The translations under genes and the position numbers were made by a program. Shown piece by piece: positions 37,082 through 46,490 of a stretch of 62,601 bases of DNA; positions within the stretch are counted from its first letter, which is position 1, and every line of letters starts with the position of its first letter. Under the pieces are notes generated by a model that was not told the DNA's origin, ran no database searches, and saw nothing but the letters and a program-made list of their open reading frames with translations. The stretch is taken from NCBI RefSeq assembly GCF_000969415.1, contig NZ_JZEX01000207.1, positions 1-62,601 of the forward strand. The letters are read 5' to 3'. The stretch comes from Devosia geojensis. Its GTDB lineage: Bacteria > Pseudomonadota > Alphaproteobacteria > Rhizobiales > Devosiaceae.

Positions 37082-38112
37082 GCGGATCGGGTCCTGGGGT
37101 CGAACACCCGGTAGAGGATGTCGGAGAGGATGTTGAGGGCGATGAACAGCACGCCGACCAGGAGCGTGCAGGCCATGACCGCGTTCATGTCGCCGATCAT
37201 CAGATTGCTGGTGAGATAGCCACCGAAGCCCGGCCAGGAGAACACGGTCTCGACCAGCACCGCGCCCTCGAGCAGCCCGCCATAGGCGAGCGCCACGATG
37301 GTCACCAGTTGAACCCTGATGTTGCGGAAGGCATGCCGCCAGATCACCTGGTTCTGCGAGAGCCCCTTGACCCGCGCGGTGATGATGTATTCCTGGCTCA
37401 GCTGCTCCATCATGAAGCTGCGGGTCATGCGGCTGATATAGGCCATGGAGTTGAGGCCGAGGACGACGGCGGGCAGCCAGATGTTGCGCAGCGCGCTCCA
37501 GAACACGTCCCACTCGCCCACCAGGATGCTGTCGACGAGCAGGAACCCGGTGATGGGCTCGACGAGGCCGGTATAGAAGATCTCGACGCGCCCGCTGCCG
37601 CCCGACCAGCCGAGGAAGGCATAGAACACCAGAAGCCCCATGAGGCCGAACCAGAAGGTGGGCGTCGAATAGGCGATGAGGCTGAAGAAGCGGACGGTGT
37701 AGTCCGGCCATTTATTGCGCCGGACCGCGGCCAGCACCCCGAGCGGCACGCCGAGGCCGGTGCCGATGATGATGGAAATGGTGCCGAGCTCGATCGTGGC
37801 GGGAAAGACGCGGGCGATATCCTCGATGACGGGGCGCCCGGTCAACAGCGCGACGCCGAAGTCGCCGCGCAGGATATCCGAGACGAAGCGGAAGAACTGC
37901 ACATAGAGCGGCTGGTCGAGGCCGAGCTGACGATAGACGCGCTCATAGGTGGCGCTCGAGGCCTCGTCGCCGACGATGGCCAGCACCGGGTCCACCGGCA
38001 TCATGCGGCCGATGAAGAATGTGAGGACGAGGAGCCCGAACAGGGTGACAACCACCGAGCCCACGAATTTGGAGGCGTCGGTCAGTTGCGTTCGCAGTTG
38101 GTTGGCGTGCAC
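37078..38112 (-). CDS. Dpp/Opp-type ABC transporter, permease (DppB-like)
   Basis: 344 aa taking GTG at 38112 (MHANQLRTQLTD) as start; an ATG 48 bases upstream exists but would read into the intergenic spacer. Six spans, with DPVLAIVGDEAS, LGLDQPLYVQFFRFV and the EAA loop YIITARVKGLSQNQVIWRHAFRN. C terminus ILYRVFDPRTR is standard for DppB. Confidence 0.9.
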   Translation of the reverse strand: MHANQLRTQLTDASKFVGSVVVTLFGLLVLTFFIGRMMPVDPVLAIVGDEASSATYERVYRQLGLDQPLYVQFFRFVSDILRGDFGVALLTGRPVIEDIARVFPATIELGTISIIIGTGLGVPLGVLAAVRRNKWPDYTVRFFSLIAYSTPTFWFGLMGLLVFYAFLGWSGGSGRVEIFYTGLVEPITGFLLVDSILVGEWDVFWSALRNIWLPAVVLGLNSMAYISRMTRSFMMEQLSQEYIITARVKGLSQNQVIWRHAFRNIRVQLVTIVALAYGGLLEGAVLVETVFSWPGFGGYLTSNLMIGDMNAVMACTLLVGVLFIALNILSDILYRVFDPRTRSA

Positions 38113-38165
38113 GTTCGAGGATCCCCGGCATTTGGCGGGGCGGCGAGTCCGCCGCCCCATTTCAA

Positions 38166-39767
38166 TCAGCGGTCCTTGGAGACGCCGTCGAAGCGCGTCG
38201 TCCAGCCGTAGTGGTTCTGGTAGCCCTCGATATCGGCGCGGAAGACGACGGTGTCGACCACGGCCGAGAAGGGCTGGAGGGCCGGCACGACCTCCTCGTA
38301 GAGCAGCTGGATATCTTCGTACATCTTCTGCTGGGCCTGCGGGTCACGCTCGAGAAGGGCGGCCGCCGCCATCTCGTTGAGCTCCTCTGACTGCCAGGCG
38401 GTGCGCCAGACGATGCCGCCGGCCAGGTGCTCGGCCTCGTCGCTGTTGTCGATGTTGATCGCCAAAGCCTGGAGGTTCGAGTGCGGATGCGGCTCGGCGC
38501 CGCCGCCGCCGCGGCGCACGATCATCTGGAAGGTGCGCTCGCGCATGGGCCCGTAGACCTGGTTGCCGGTGCCGGTGACGATATTGGCCCTGATGCCGGC
38601 CTGGGCGAGGGTGCCCTGGATGGAGGTCGCGGCGTCGAGGAACGGCGGCTCGTTGAGCGAGAGCAGCTCGACGGTGAAGCCATCGGGGTAGCCGGCCGCG
38701 GCCAGGTGTTCCTTGGCCTTTTCGACATCGAGCTCATAGCCCGGATCGGGCAGGCTTCCGACCACGCCCGGCGAGAGCGGGCGCTGATGCAGCACGCCGT
38801 AGTTCGGCATGATGGTGGTGTTGATGCCCTGGTAGTCGATGAGGTGACGCAGCGCCAGACGCACGTCGCGGTTGGCGAAGCGCTCGTCCTTCATGTTGAC
38901 GCCGAGGTAGTAGAAGCCCGAGCTCGGCGTCGACTGCACGACGACATCCGGGTTGGTGCTCAGGGCCGAGATGTCGGGGACCGAGAGGCCGAGGCCGACA
39001 TCGAGGTCGCCGCGTTCCAGCATCAGGCGCTTGGTCTGGCTTTCGGGCATGTGGCGGATGAGGACGCGGCGCATCGGCGCCTCGCCGCCCCAGTGGCCAT
39101 CGAATCGGTCGAGGATGATCGTGTCGTTCGCGTTCCAGCTGCGCACGACATAGGGACCCGACCCGGCCGAGTTTGTGGTGAGCCAGGCGGCGGCGAGGTC
39201 GCCATCGACCTCGTTCTCGAGCGCGGTCCTGCTGTCGATGATGGCCGTATTACTAGGCTTACCGAACATGTAGAGCAGCAGCTGCGGGTCGCCCGGCTGG
39301 GCCAACTGCACAGTAATCGTATTACCTTGCGCGGTGACCAGCTCGTCGAAATTGTCGACCGTGTAGCCGGCGACCGCCCAGGGGCCGGCGCCGGACAATT
39401 CGAGCGACAGGACGCGGCGGAACGACCACAGCACGTCCTCAACCGTCACCGGATTGCCGGAGGCGAACGTCGCGCCCTCGCGCAGCTGGAAGGTGATCTG
39501 CGAGCCGTCCTCGCTGATCTGCCAGCTCTCGGCCAGCGCCGGATGCACCGTGGTGCGCTCCACCGCATCGAGGCGGATCAGCGTGTCGTAGACATTGTTG
39601 ACGACGGCCATGCCTTCGCGCCCGGTGGTCGCCGCCGGGTCGAGGGTCAGGACGTTGCTCATGCTGAGCCCGATCACCAGCTGATCGTTCGGGGTGGCCG
39701 CGAGGGCCGACGGCAACGGCAAAGCAAGGACGAGCGCCGTCGCCGACGCAAGCAAAAGACTCTTCAT
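38166..39767 (-). CDS. Dpp/Opp-type ABC transporter, solute-binding protein
   Basis: 533 aa from ATG at 39767 with GGAGGAG upstream. Signal peptide MKSLLLASATALVLALPLPSALA. A family-5 solute-binding protein: LTLDPAATTGREGMAVVNNVYDTLIRLD, WQISEDGSQITFQLREGATFASGNPVTVEDV and the mid-protein domain. First gene of the operon that also holds two permeases, two ATPases, a KdgF-like cupin and a FadR-type regulator. Proteins of this family carry peptides, but also oligosaccharides; uronate-containing oligomers are my guess from the neighbours. Confidence 0.92.
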   Translation of the reverse strand: MKSLLLASATALVLALPLPSALAATPNDQLVIGLSMSNVLTLDPAATTGREGMAVVNNVYDTLIRLDAVERTTVHPALAESWQISEDGSQITFQLREGATFASGNPVTVEDVLWSFRRVLSLELSGAGPWAVAGYTVDNFDELVTAQGNTITVQLAQPGDPQLLLYMFGKPSNTAIIDSRTALENEVDGDLAAAWLTTNSAGSGPYVVRSWNANDTIILDRFDGHWGGEAPMRRVLIRHMPESQTKRLMLERGDLDVGLGLSVPDISALSTNPDVVVQSTPSSGFYYLGVNMKDERFANRDVRLALRHLIDYQGINTTIMPNYGVLHQRPLSPGVVGSLPDPGYELDVEKAKEHLAAAGYPDGFTVELLSLNEPPFLDAATSIQGTLAQAGIRANIVTGTGNQVYGPMRERTFQMIVRRGGGGAEPHPHSNLQALAINIDNSDEAEHLAGGIVWRTAWQSEELNEMAAAALLERDPQAQQKMYEDIQLLYEEVVPALQPFSAVVDTVVFRADIEGYQNHYGWTTRFDGVSKDR

Positions 39768-39797
39768 GGGAACTCCTCCAACCACAACGGGTCGAGT

Positions 39798-39822
39798 GGT
39801 ATGCTATGCGACATCATACAAC
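39798..39822 (-). promoter_or_regulatory. Candidate operator GTATGAT...CATAC upstream of the ABC operon
   Basis: On the minus strand TTGTATGATGTCGCATAGCA followed by TACC. The arms GTATG and CATAC are symmetrical around 11 bases. It lies 31-55 bases upstream of the solute-binding gene. The TTGTATGAT half equals that at 48717-48725. Confidence 0.45.
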
Positions 39823-39897
39823 TAGGTCAATGCCGATCCGGCGGAAAATGTGCGTTCTCCGCGCCTCCTTCGCGAAGAAGTAGTACTTTTCTTCGAT

Positions 39898-39928
39898 CTT
39901 GTATGGTACTTCCGAACTTGTATGGTAC
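39898..39928 (+). promoter_or_regulatory. Tandem candidate operators CTTGTATGGTAC (two copies)
   Basis: CTTGTATGGTAC occurs at 39898-39909 and again at 39917-39928, seven bases apart, in the 231-base divergent region between the ABC operon and the Gfo/Idh/MocA gene. The core GTA-TGG-TAC is a perfect inverted repeat. One copy each (with one to three changes) is found upstream of uxaC and the hydroxyacid dehydrogenase gene. Confidence 0.65.
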
Positions 39929-39998
39929 ATGAGCGGCGCGGCCGGATCGAGAGCCATATGGCCGCGCCCCTGACGATGAAGAGACTGGAGACAATGTG

Positions 39999-41279
<1,281 letters not shown>

Positions 41280-41320
41280 CCATCCGAACCTGCCCGCAAG
41301 CAGGGTTATCGCATATACAC

Positions 41321-41485
41321 CCACCCCTCTCCCCTTGAGGGAGAGGGACAGATTTTCCGCTCCAGCGGAAAATCAGAGTGAGGGGTCTGCGATGGTGCAA
41401 CGAGCACCACGTTTGCGGCGGTAACCCCCTCATCCGTCTCGCGCTTTGCGAGCGCGATCCACCTTCTCCCACGGGGGGAGAAGGG
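41321..41485. repeat. CTCCCCTTGTGGGAGAGGG repeat, copy c
   Basis: Three-hairpin unit as in copies a and b, with TCTCGCGCTTTGCGAGCGCG replacing the short hairpin in the right half. Lies between the convergent dehydrogenase and RidA genes. Confidence 0.9.
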
Positions 41486-41516
41486 AGCGGTGTCCTACGC
41501 GGGCCTCCGCCCCCGG

Positions 41517-41999
41517 CTAATCCAGCACGACGACGGCTTCCACCTCGAACAGCATGGGGTCGATGGCAAGCTTGGGAACGGGGACCAGGGTCTGCGCCGG
41601 CAGCGTCTCGCCGAACATCGCCGTGACGTTCTGCGTCAACACCCCGAGCTTCGACATGTCGTGGTCGACCACGAAGACGGTGAGCTTGGCGACCTGATCG
41701 GGCCTGGCGCCCAGGGCGTCGAGGGCGGTGCGCAGGTTTGCGTAGGCCTGCTCGACCTGGACGGCGAAGTCGGGCGACAGCGCGCCGGTGCTGTCCTGGC
41801 CGCCCTGCCCGGAGATGTAGGCCATCCGGGCGCCGGCGGGAACGATCACCGCCGTGCTGTAGCCGTTCGGCGTCGGGTCGCCGAGGTTCGGCGGGTTGAC
41901 GATGGTCAGTTTGGACTCATTGGCCGTCGTCGCGGCGGGAACGCCCATGGTCATGATGATCAGCCCTCCGATAAGCAGGTTCTTGATTGCGCGTGGCAT
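41517..41999 (-). CDS. Exported RidA-family protein
   Basis: 160 aa from ATG at 41999, with a signal-peptide-like start (MPRAIKNLLIGGLIIMTMGVPAATTA). The rest is a RidA (YjgF/UK114) barrel: YISGQGGQDSTGAL, QVEQAYANLRTALDALGA and FEVEAVVVL. Cytoplasmic RidA hydrolyses reactive enamines/imines and uses an Arg near the C-terminal end; here the equivalent segment (TLVPVPKLAIDPMLFEVEAV) has no such Arg, so enamine deamination is doubtful. Divergent from a TetR gene with twin palindromic operators between them. Confidence 0.85.
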   Translation of the reverse strand: MPRAIKNLLIGGLIIMTMGVPAATTANESKLTIVNPPNLGDPTPNGYSTAVIVPAGARMAYISGQGGQDSTGALSPDFAVQVEQAYANLRTALDALGARPDQVAKLTVFVVDHDMSKLGVLTQNVTAMFGETLPAQTLVPVPKLAIDPMLFEVEAVVVLD

Positions 42000-42077
42000 G
42001 ATTTCTCTCGGCTCCGATGGCCGCGGGCTTCCCCGCGGCCAAGAGGATTGAACTTTGGTCCGTCGTCCGTATGATCG

Positions 42078-42123
42078 GACTCGTACGCTGTACGACAAAA
42101 TCGCATCGTACAGCGTACGAGTC
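42078..42123. promoter_or_regulatory. Twin palindromic operators for the TetR regulator
   Basis: Two 15-base palindromes, TCGTACGCTGTACGA and TCGTACAGCGTACGA, are arranged as a larger inverted repeat with 18-base arms (42078-42095 and 42106-42123) around ten bases. Each arm is itself symmetrical (TCGTAC-3-GTACGA). The position between the divergent RidA and TetR genes and the symmetry fit binding of two TetR dimers that repress both genes. Confidence 0.9.
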
Positions 42124-42181
42124 AATCGCCGAGAATCGACATTCGTCTTGGTGCCGGCGTGCTGACAAGCAAGGAAGACAG

Positions 42182-42880
42182 ATGGCAGGCAAAGCTAGCG
42201 GTGCGCGGGGGAAACGCCCTCAACGGCCAGGTGCGCCACGCTTATCCGCAGAGGCGCAGAGCGGTGAACCGGCTCTTTCCCTCGAACGCATCGTCGCGGC
42301 CGCGGTGGAGCTGCTGGATGCCGAAGGGGTCGACGGGCTGACGATGCGCAAGCTCGCCGATCGCGTCGGCGCGGGCGCGATGAGCCTCTATTGGCATGTC
42401 GACAACAAGGAGGCCGTCTTCGACCTGGCGCTCGATTCGGTGCTCGAATATCGCGAACCGCCGCAGGCGGGCGAGTCCCAAGACTGGCGCGGCGAGGTCC
42501 TGCACATGCTCGAGGACTGGCGCGCCAGCATGCTGCGCCATCCCTGGTCGGCGGCGCTGCTGCCGCGCCGGGCCCTCGGCCCGAACATCCTCCTCCGCCT
42601 GGAGCTGCTGGGCAGGACCTTGTCGAGGGCCGGCGTGGCGGACGCCGATCTCAACGTCGCGCTATGGTCGCTCTGGAACCATGTCATGGGCGCCACCATC
42701 ACCCGCGCGAGCTTCGAGCGCTCGGATGATGACCTGGCGGCCGCCCAGCAGCGCCTCACCGGTCTCAGCGAACGCTATCCGACGATCGAGCGCTCCCGCC
42801 TGCTGCTGGACAACGACTGGGACGGGACCTTTCGGGATGGTCTCGATTTCCTGCTCGACGGTCTCGCTCCGAAACGGTGA
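42182..42880 (+). CDS. TetR-family regulator
   Basis: 232 aa from ATG at 42182 with AAGGAAGACAG upstream. N-terminal helix-turn-helix at about 38-82: ERIVAAAVELLDAEGVDGLTMRKLADRVGAGAMSLYWHVDNKEAVFD. The C-terminal domain has the TetR_C_1-like pattern seen in tetracycline-repressor relatives. Probably represses itself and the divergent exported RidA through the twin operators at 42078-42123. Ligand unknown. Confidence 0.92.
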   Translation: MAGKASGARGKRPQRPGAPRLSAEAQSGEPALSLERIVAAAVELLDAEGVDGLTMRKLADRVGAGAMSLYWHVDNKEAVFDLALDSVLEYREPPQAGESQDWRGEVLHMLEDWRASMLRHPWSAALLPRRALGPNILLRLELLGRTLSRAGVADADLNVALWSLWNHVMGATITRASFERSDDDLAAAQQRLTGLSERYPTIERSRLLLDNDWDGTFRDGLDFLLDGLAPKR

Positions 42881-42895
42881 GCAGCATCCACCACG

Positions 42896-43786
42896 CTAGA
42901 GTTGGCCGGCCTCCACCTCGAGCATGAAGCGGCTCATCAGAGCCGCGCATTCCCTGTGATGGGTTTCGAGAAGCTGGTGTCCGCTTTCGAAGACATGGAT
43001 CTCGAGGGTATCGAGAACACGGTGATAGGCCATGATCTCGTTGATATCGAAGAACGGATCGTGCCGCCCCCAGAGCATGAGGCACGGCGGCTGGTGTTCG
43101 CGGTGATAGGCCGCAATGGCGGGGAATCGCGCGATGTGTGCCCCGTAGTCGGAGAAGATCCTGAACTGGATGTCGGTATTGCCGGGCCGGGATAGCCAGT
43201 CCCAGTCGAGATGCCAGCCATCGGGGGGATAGAGACGCGTGATGCGCTCCGGCTGCTCTCCGACATATTGGTATCGGGTGGTCTCGAAATTCATCCAGTC
43301 GGGGAGCTTGGCTCTGTTCGCCTCGCTGGGGTCGGCAAAATACGCCCTTGAGGCGTCCCAACTCGGCCCCAGCCCTTCCTCATGGGCGTTGCCGTTCTGG
43401 ACGATCAGGCCCCGGATGCGGTCGGGCCGGCGTGTTGCCAGATAATAGCCCACGGGGGTGCCGAAATCGTGGAGGTAGAGGAAGAACCTCTCAAGGTTGC
43501 GCGCAGCAAGAAACGCATCGATCGTGTCGGCAATGTTCTCGAACGTGTAGTCGTAGTCGTCGGGGGATGGCGCTGAGGAATAGCCGAAGCTCGGCAGATC
43601 CGGGGCCACGACATAGGCGGTTTCCGCCAACGGCTCGATAACGTTGCGATACATGTAGGACGACGTCGGATAGCCGTGCAGCAGCAGGATCGCCGGCCGC
43701 TCCGGGTCGCCGGCATGCCGGTAGAAGATGTCGAGGCCTCCGACATTGATGGTCTCATGGCGGGTCTTGTGATGATGGTTCTGCAT
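42896..43786 (-). CDS. Alpha/beta-hydrolase, haloalkane-dehalogenase/epoxide-hydrolase type
   Basis: 296 aa. Oxyanion motif HGYPTSS (H37-G38-Y39-P40), aspartate nucleophile D107 in YLHDFGTPVGY, later acid in WGRHDPFFDINE and His in FESGHQLLE. A nucleophilic Asp rather than Ser puts it with haloalkane dehalogenases, epoxide hydrolases or fluoroacetate dehalogenases. GAGGAATGAGCG precedes the ATG. Convergent with the TetR gene; divergent from a CGNR-type regulator that is the likely controller. Confidence 0.92.
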   Translation of the reverse strand: MQNHHHKTRHETINVGGLDIFYRHAGDPERPAILLLHGYPTSSYMYRNVIEPLAETAYVVAPDLPSFGYSSAPSPDDYDYTFENIADTIDAFLAARNLERFFLYLHDFGTPVGYYLATRRPDRIRGLIVQNGNAHEEGLGPSWDASRAYFADPSEANRAKLPDWMNFETTRYQYVGEQPERITRLYPPDGWHLDWDWLSRPGNTDIQFRIFSDYGAHIARFPAIAAYHREHQPPCLMLWGRHDPFFDINEIMAYHRVLDTLEIHVFESGHQLLETHHRECAALMSRFMLEVEAGQL

Positions 43787-43849
43787 CGCTCATTCCTCCT
43801 GTTCATGCCGGGCGCAAACATCGCCCTGGCGTTGACACCGAATTACCCT

Positions 43850-43876
43850 ATTATACAGGTTACATCGTTTGTAACC
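43850..43876 (-). promoter_or_regulatory. Candidate promoter/operator for the alpha/beta-hydrolase gene
   Basis: On the minus strand TATAAT (43850-43855) is preceded by the inverted repeat GGTTAC-7-GTAACC (43858-43876). The symmetrical element sits exactly where the -35/-10 spacer would lie, a usual place for a regulator. The CGNR gene beginning at 43906 on the other strand is the obvious source. Confidence 0.5.
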
Positions 43877-43905
43877 GGATAACAGGCTAAAAAGGGTTAA
43901 GTTCC

Positions 43906-44496
43906 GTGGCGAACGCATATACGCAGTGGGTGCCGGAGCACTTCATCGGCGGACACCCCGCCCTCGACCTCGCCAACGCCGTGTTCAACCGGCGGGCGCC
44001 CGAACCCGACAACGAGCTGCTCAAATCCGCCCGCGACATCGCAAACTGGTTCAAGGCGTCGGGGCTTGCCGGCGCGCGCGAGGCGGAAGCGGTCGCCCGG
44101 ATACCGGGCGAACCGTTCGTCGAACGGGTCCACGCGGTGCGGGAGGCATCGGCCCGGGTCTTCGGGTCGATCGCCGCGGACAAACAGCCTCCGCCGGAAG
44201 CGTTGGGTTTCCTGTTCAGGTCCGCCGCGGGCGGACTTGCCGATGGTGCCGTCGGGCTTGACGGCACGCGACCCGACCTCTCCCTCGCCCGCTGGTGGGA
44301 TCCCGATGCGGTCACGGCTGTCCTCGCCATGCTCTCGGTCGAGGGCTTTTTCACCCTGCCGCGCGAAAGGCTGCGCGCGTGCCCCCGCTGCGACTGGCTC
44401 TTCCTCGACACCTCGCGCGGCGGCAAGCGCCGCTGGTGCAGCATGCGGACCTGCGGAAACCGCGAGAAGGTGTCGCGCCACAGGGAACATGCCTAG
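43906..44496 (+). CDS. CGNR zinc-finger regulator with ABATE domain
   Basis: 196 aa from GTG at 43906. N-terminal ABATE (stress-response type) domain starting GGHPALDLANAVFNRRAPEPDN; C-terminal CGNR zinc finger CPRCDWLFLDTSRGGKRRWC followed by SMRTCGNREKVSRHR, with the four expected Cys. Predicted transcription factor. Divergent from a haloalkane-dehalogenase-like hydrolase with a symmetrical site between them. Ligand unknown. Confidence 0.9.
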   Translation: MANAYTQWVPEHFIGGHPALDLANAVFNRRAPEPDNELLKSARDIANWFKASGLAGAREAEAVARIPGEPFVERVHAVREASARVFGSIAADKQPPPEALGFLFRSAAGGLADGAVGLDGTRPDLSLARWWDPDAVTAVLAMLSVEGFFTLPRERLRACPRCDWLFLDTSRGGKRRWCSMRTCGNREKVSRHREHA

Positions 44497-44686
44497 ACCG
44501 ACGGCTCACCGTGATGTCGCCATGATAGCCGCGCCGGACACGCCTTCGATCAAATCGTTCCTGGCGCCCATCTCGATTGTTAACCAGCCCGCGGTGGCGC
44601 AATTGAACTGACGCAAAACGCGCATATCGTCGCCCGGTCTACGCCTGCTGTTACTCGCATAGCGCACTCGACACGAGGGAGTTCCG

Positions 44687-45046
44687 ATGCGTATTGCAAG
44701 GGTGAAGTGGTCTCAAGGTCTCATTGCTGCGATTTTGGTGCTGCTGGCGGCAGTCCAGCCGGTGCTGGCCGAGGTCTACGTGACCGGGCCGATCAAGATC
44801 CTGCGGACCGGGTGGAATTCGGACTCGTTCGGCCTGGAGCTCGAGGCTCCGCAACAAAATCCGGCCGGCTGTCCGAACCCGCTGGGTTACGTTTCCGAAA
44901 GTTCGCTGCCGGGCTACCAAACGTACTATGCCGCCGCCCTGGCGGCCTATGGCGCGGGAAAACCGGTGACGGCCGTGATCGACAGCAATACGGGAGTGTG
45001 CGTTCACGGCTACCCCAAGATCATCGGCATCAATCTGCCGGGCTGA
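44687..45046 (+). CDS. Small secreted protein A (paralogue of the next gene's N-terminal domain)
   Basis: 119 aa from ATG at 44687 with GAGGGAG upstream. Signal peptide MRIARVKWSQGLIAAILVLL, AAVQPVLA cleavage region. The mature 90-residue domain has the pattern TGPIKILRTGWNSDSFGLEL, NPAGCPNP, LPGYQTYYAAALAAYGAGK, CVHGYPKIIGINL, with Cys positioned for one disulfide. The N-terminal part of the next gene has the same pattern at about 45% identity by eye. I do not recognise a named family. The arrangement (a Tyr-containing helix, Gly-Lys then a strand, and KIIGI at the end) faintly recalls small OB-fold secreted proteins; that is not established. Confidence 0.75.
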   Translation: MRIARVKWSQGLIAAILVLLAAVQPVLAEVYVTGPIKILRTGWNSDSFGLELEAPQQNPAGCPNPLGYVSESSLPGYQTYYAAALAAYGAGKPVTAVIDSNTGVCVHGYPKIIGINLPG

Positions 45047-45109
45047 CGGCCGAGGCCGCACGCAGAACCTTGTCCCGTTTGATCGGCGTCTTTGATCGGG
45101 TGTGGTTAC

Positions 45110-46255
45110 ATGACAGACGTGAACACGCTCCAGGCCGCAATGAGACTCGCCCTGACCAGGGCCGTTCCATACGCGTTGGCCCTTGTCCTTTCGGCTGCGA
45201 CGGGAACCGCCATGGCCGAGACCTATGCGACCGGCTCGATAGCCCTGCTGCGCACCGGATGGAACTCTGACGCCTTCGCCATCGTCCTCGACACGCCCAT
45301 GCACAATCCTGCCGGGTGTCCCACTGCAGACGGCTACATCGCCCACGCCTCGCGGCCTGGATACCAGACCTTCCTCGGCATGGCCCTTTCCGCCTACAAG
45401 GCGGGACGCACGATTTCTGTGGTCCTCGATGACAGGGAATGCTTCGAAGGGCGACCTGCCATGATCGGCATCAACGCGGGGCCACCGCCCCCCAGGCCTG
45501 CGGAAACCCGGACGGTCGTTCTGAACGTCAGCGCATCCAACGAGAATTCCAGCCACCGATACTTTAAGGACATTCCGGTGATCGGCACTTTCACCGGGCA
45601 TGGCATCAGCTGCTACGGAGGCACGAGGTCCCCCGACGACTCGGCCGGCTGGGGCCAGGTCGAAGGCACCGGGCATCCAGACGGCGGAACCGATCCCTGC
45701 GCATCCTGGATCTTGCGGCTTGCCTTCGATTTCGACCTGGCACCGATAACGAGCGTTGCGGGGTCGATGACGATCGACAGGGCAATCCTGCGCTACACCG
45801 AGAACGCGCTGCCGAGCGCCTTCTGTGCCCTCGTCTATACGCAGGGTGGTTTTCTTGTCGATCCGCTTCCATGCTGGAGCAATGGTCAAGGCGTGCCGGA
45901 GGAGAAGCCGGATGGCTGTGTCGTGCTACGTGTTCCCGACATAGACTGGCGAACGCTGCCCCACGACCAGCACATGCCGCTGACGCAGACGACGTTTTCC
46001 AAGGTCGAGCCCCGTGGCGCATGGGACGTCACCGACTTGCTGCACCAGCGCCTCAATCCCGGGCTCCAGCCCCCGCCTGAACTGGGAGGTGCCGTGTCGC
46101 TGGGCGTCGGCTACGTCTTGGTGGGAACACCGCTCGATACGGCGAACCTTTCCGGCGACGACAATACCCGGTGCTCGTCCCACATCAGCGACCTTCGGCT
46201 CGAAGTCACGTTCACCGTCCATCCCGACGGGGAACCAGGCCCGATCGTGCGCTAG
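45110..46255 (+). CDS. Secreted two-domain protein B
   Basis: 381 aa from ATG at 45110; an in-frame ATG at 45140 would also leave a full signal peptide (PYALALVLSAATGTAMA). Residues about 40-125 repeat the domain of the preceding gene (LRTGWNSDAFAIVL, NPAGCPTADGY, RPGYQTFLGMALSAYKAGR, MIGINAG). A Pro-rich linker (GPPPPRPAE) leads to a C-terminal beta-rich domain of about 240 residues with six or so Cys and GAWDVTDLLHQRLN, a phrase like that in some carbohydrate-binding or adhesion beta sandwiches. Extracytoplasmic, probably disulfide-bonded, function unknown. 63 bases after gene A. Confidence 0.75.
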   Translation: MTDVNTLQAAMRLALTRAVPYALALVLSAATGTAMAETYATGSIALLRTGWNSDAFAIVLDTPMHNPAGCPTADGYIAHASRPGYQTFLGMALSAYKAGRTISVVLDDRECFEGRPAMIGINAGPPPPRPAETRTVVLNVSASNENSSHRYFKDIPVIGTFTGHGISCYGGTRSPDDSAGWGQVEGTGHPDGGTDPCASWILRLAFDFDLAPITSVAGSMTIDRAILRYTENALPSAFCALVYTQGGFLVDPLPCWSNGQGVPEEKPDGCVVLRVPDIDWRTLPHDQHMPLTQTTFSKVEPRGAWDVTDLLHQRLNPGLQPPPELGGAVSLGVGYVLVGTPLDTANLSGDDNTRCSSHISDLRLEVTFTVHPDGEPGPIVR

Positions 46256-46292
46256 ACTATGTCATGTATTGACGGAAGCACGAGCCGGAGGG

Positions 46293-46403
46293 CTCCCCTC
46301 CCCCTTGAGGGGAGGGGTCGGGGGTGGGGGTCCATCGGTGATCCCCACAACGACCCCCACCCTCATTCCCTCCCCTCAAGGGGAGGGAGGCGAAGGAGCC
46401 GCC
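46293..46403. repeat. CTCCCCTTGAGGGGAG repeat, full copy
   Basis: Nearly the same unit as 24535-24645, including GTCGGGGGTGGGGGTCCATC and the GGCGAAGGAGCCGCC end. Fills the gap between convergent secreted-protein B and kdgD. Confidence 0.88.
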
Positions 46404-46490
46404 GATTCCGATAGAGCCTGATGTGCCCTAGCCTTCCGTCCGGTCGCCGGAAAGCGCTCGTCCTCTCGAACGGGCCCGCATTCATCGTCC

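Noticed and set aside
42078..42123. Symmetrical DNA considered as a bidirectional terminator
   Set aside because: It lies upstream of both divergent genes, has no T-run and is made of two self-symmetrical halves, which fits operators far better.
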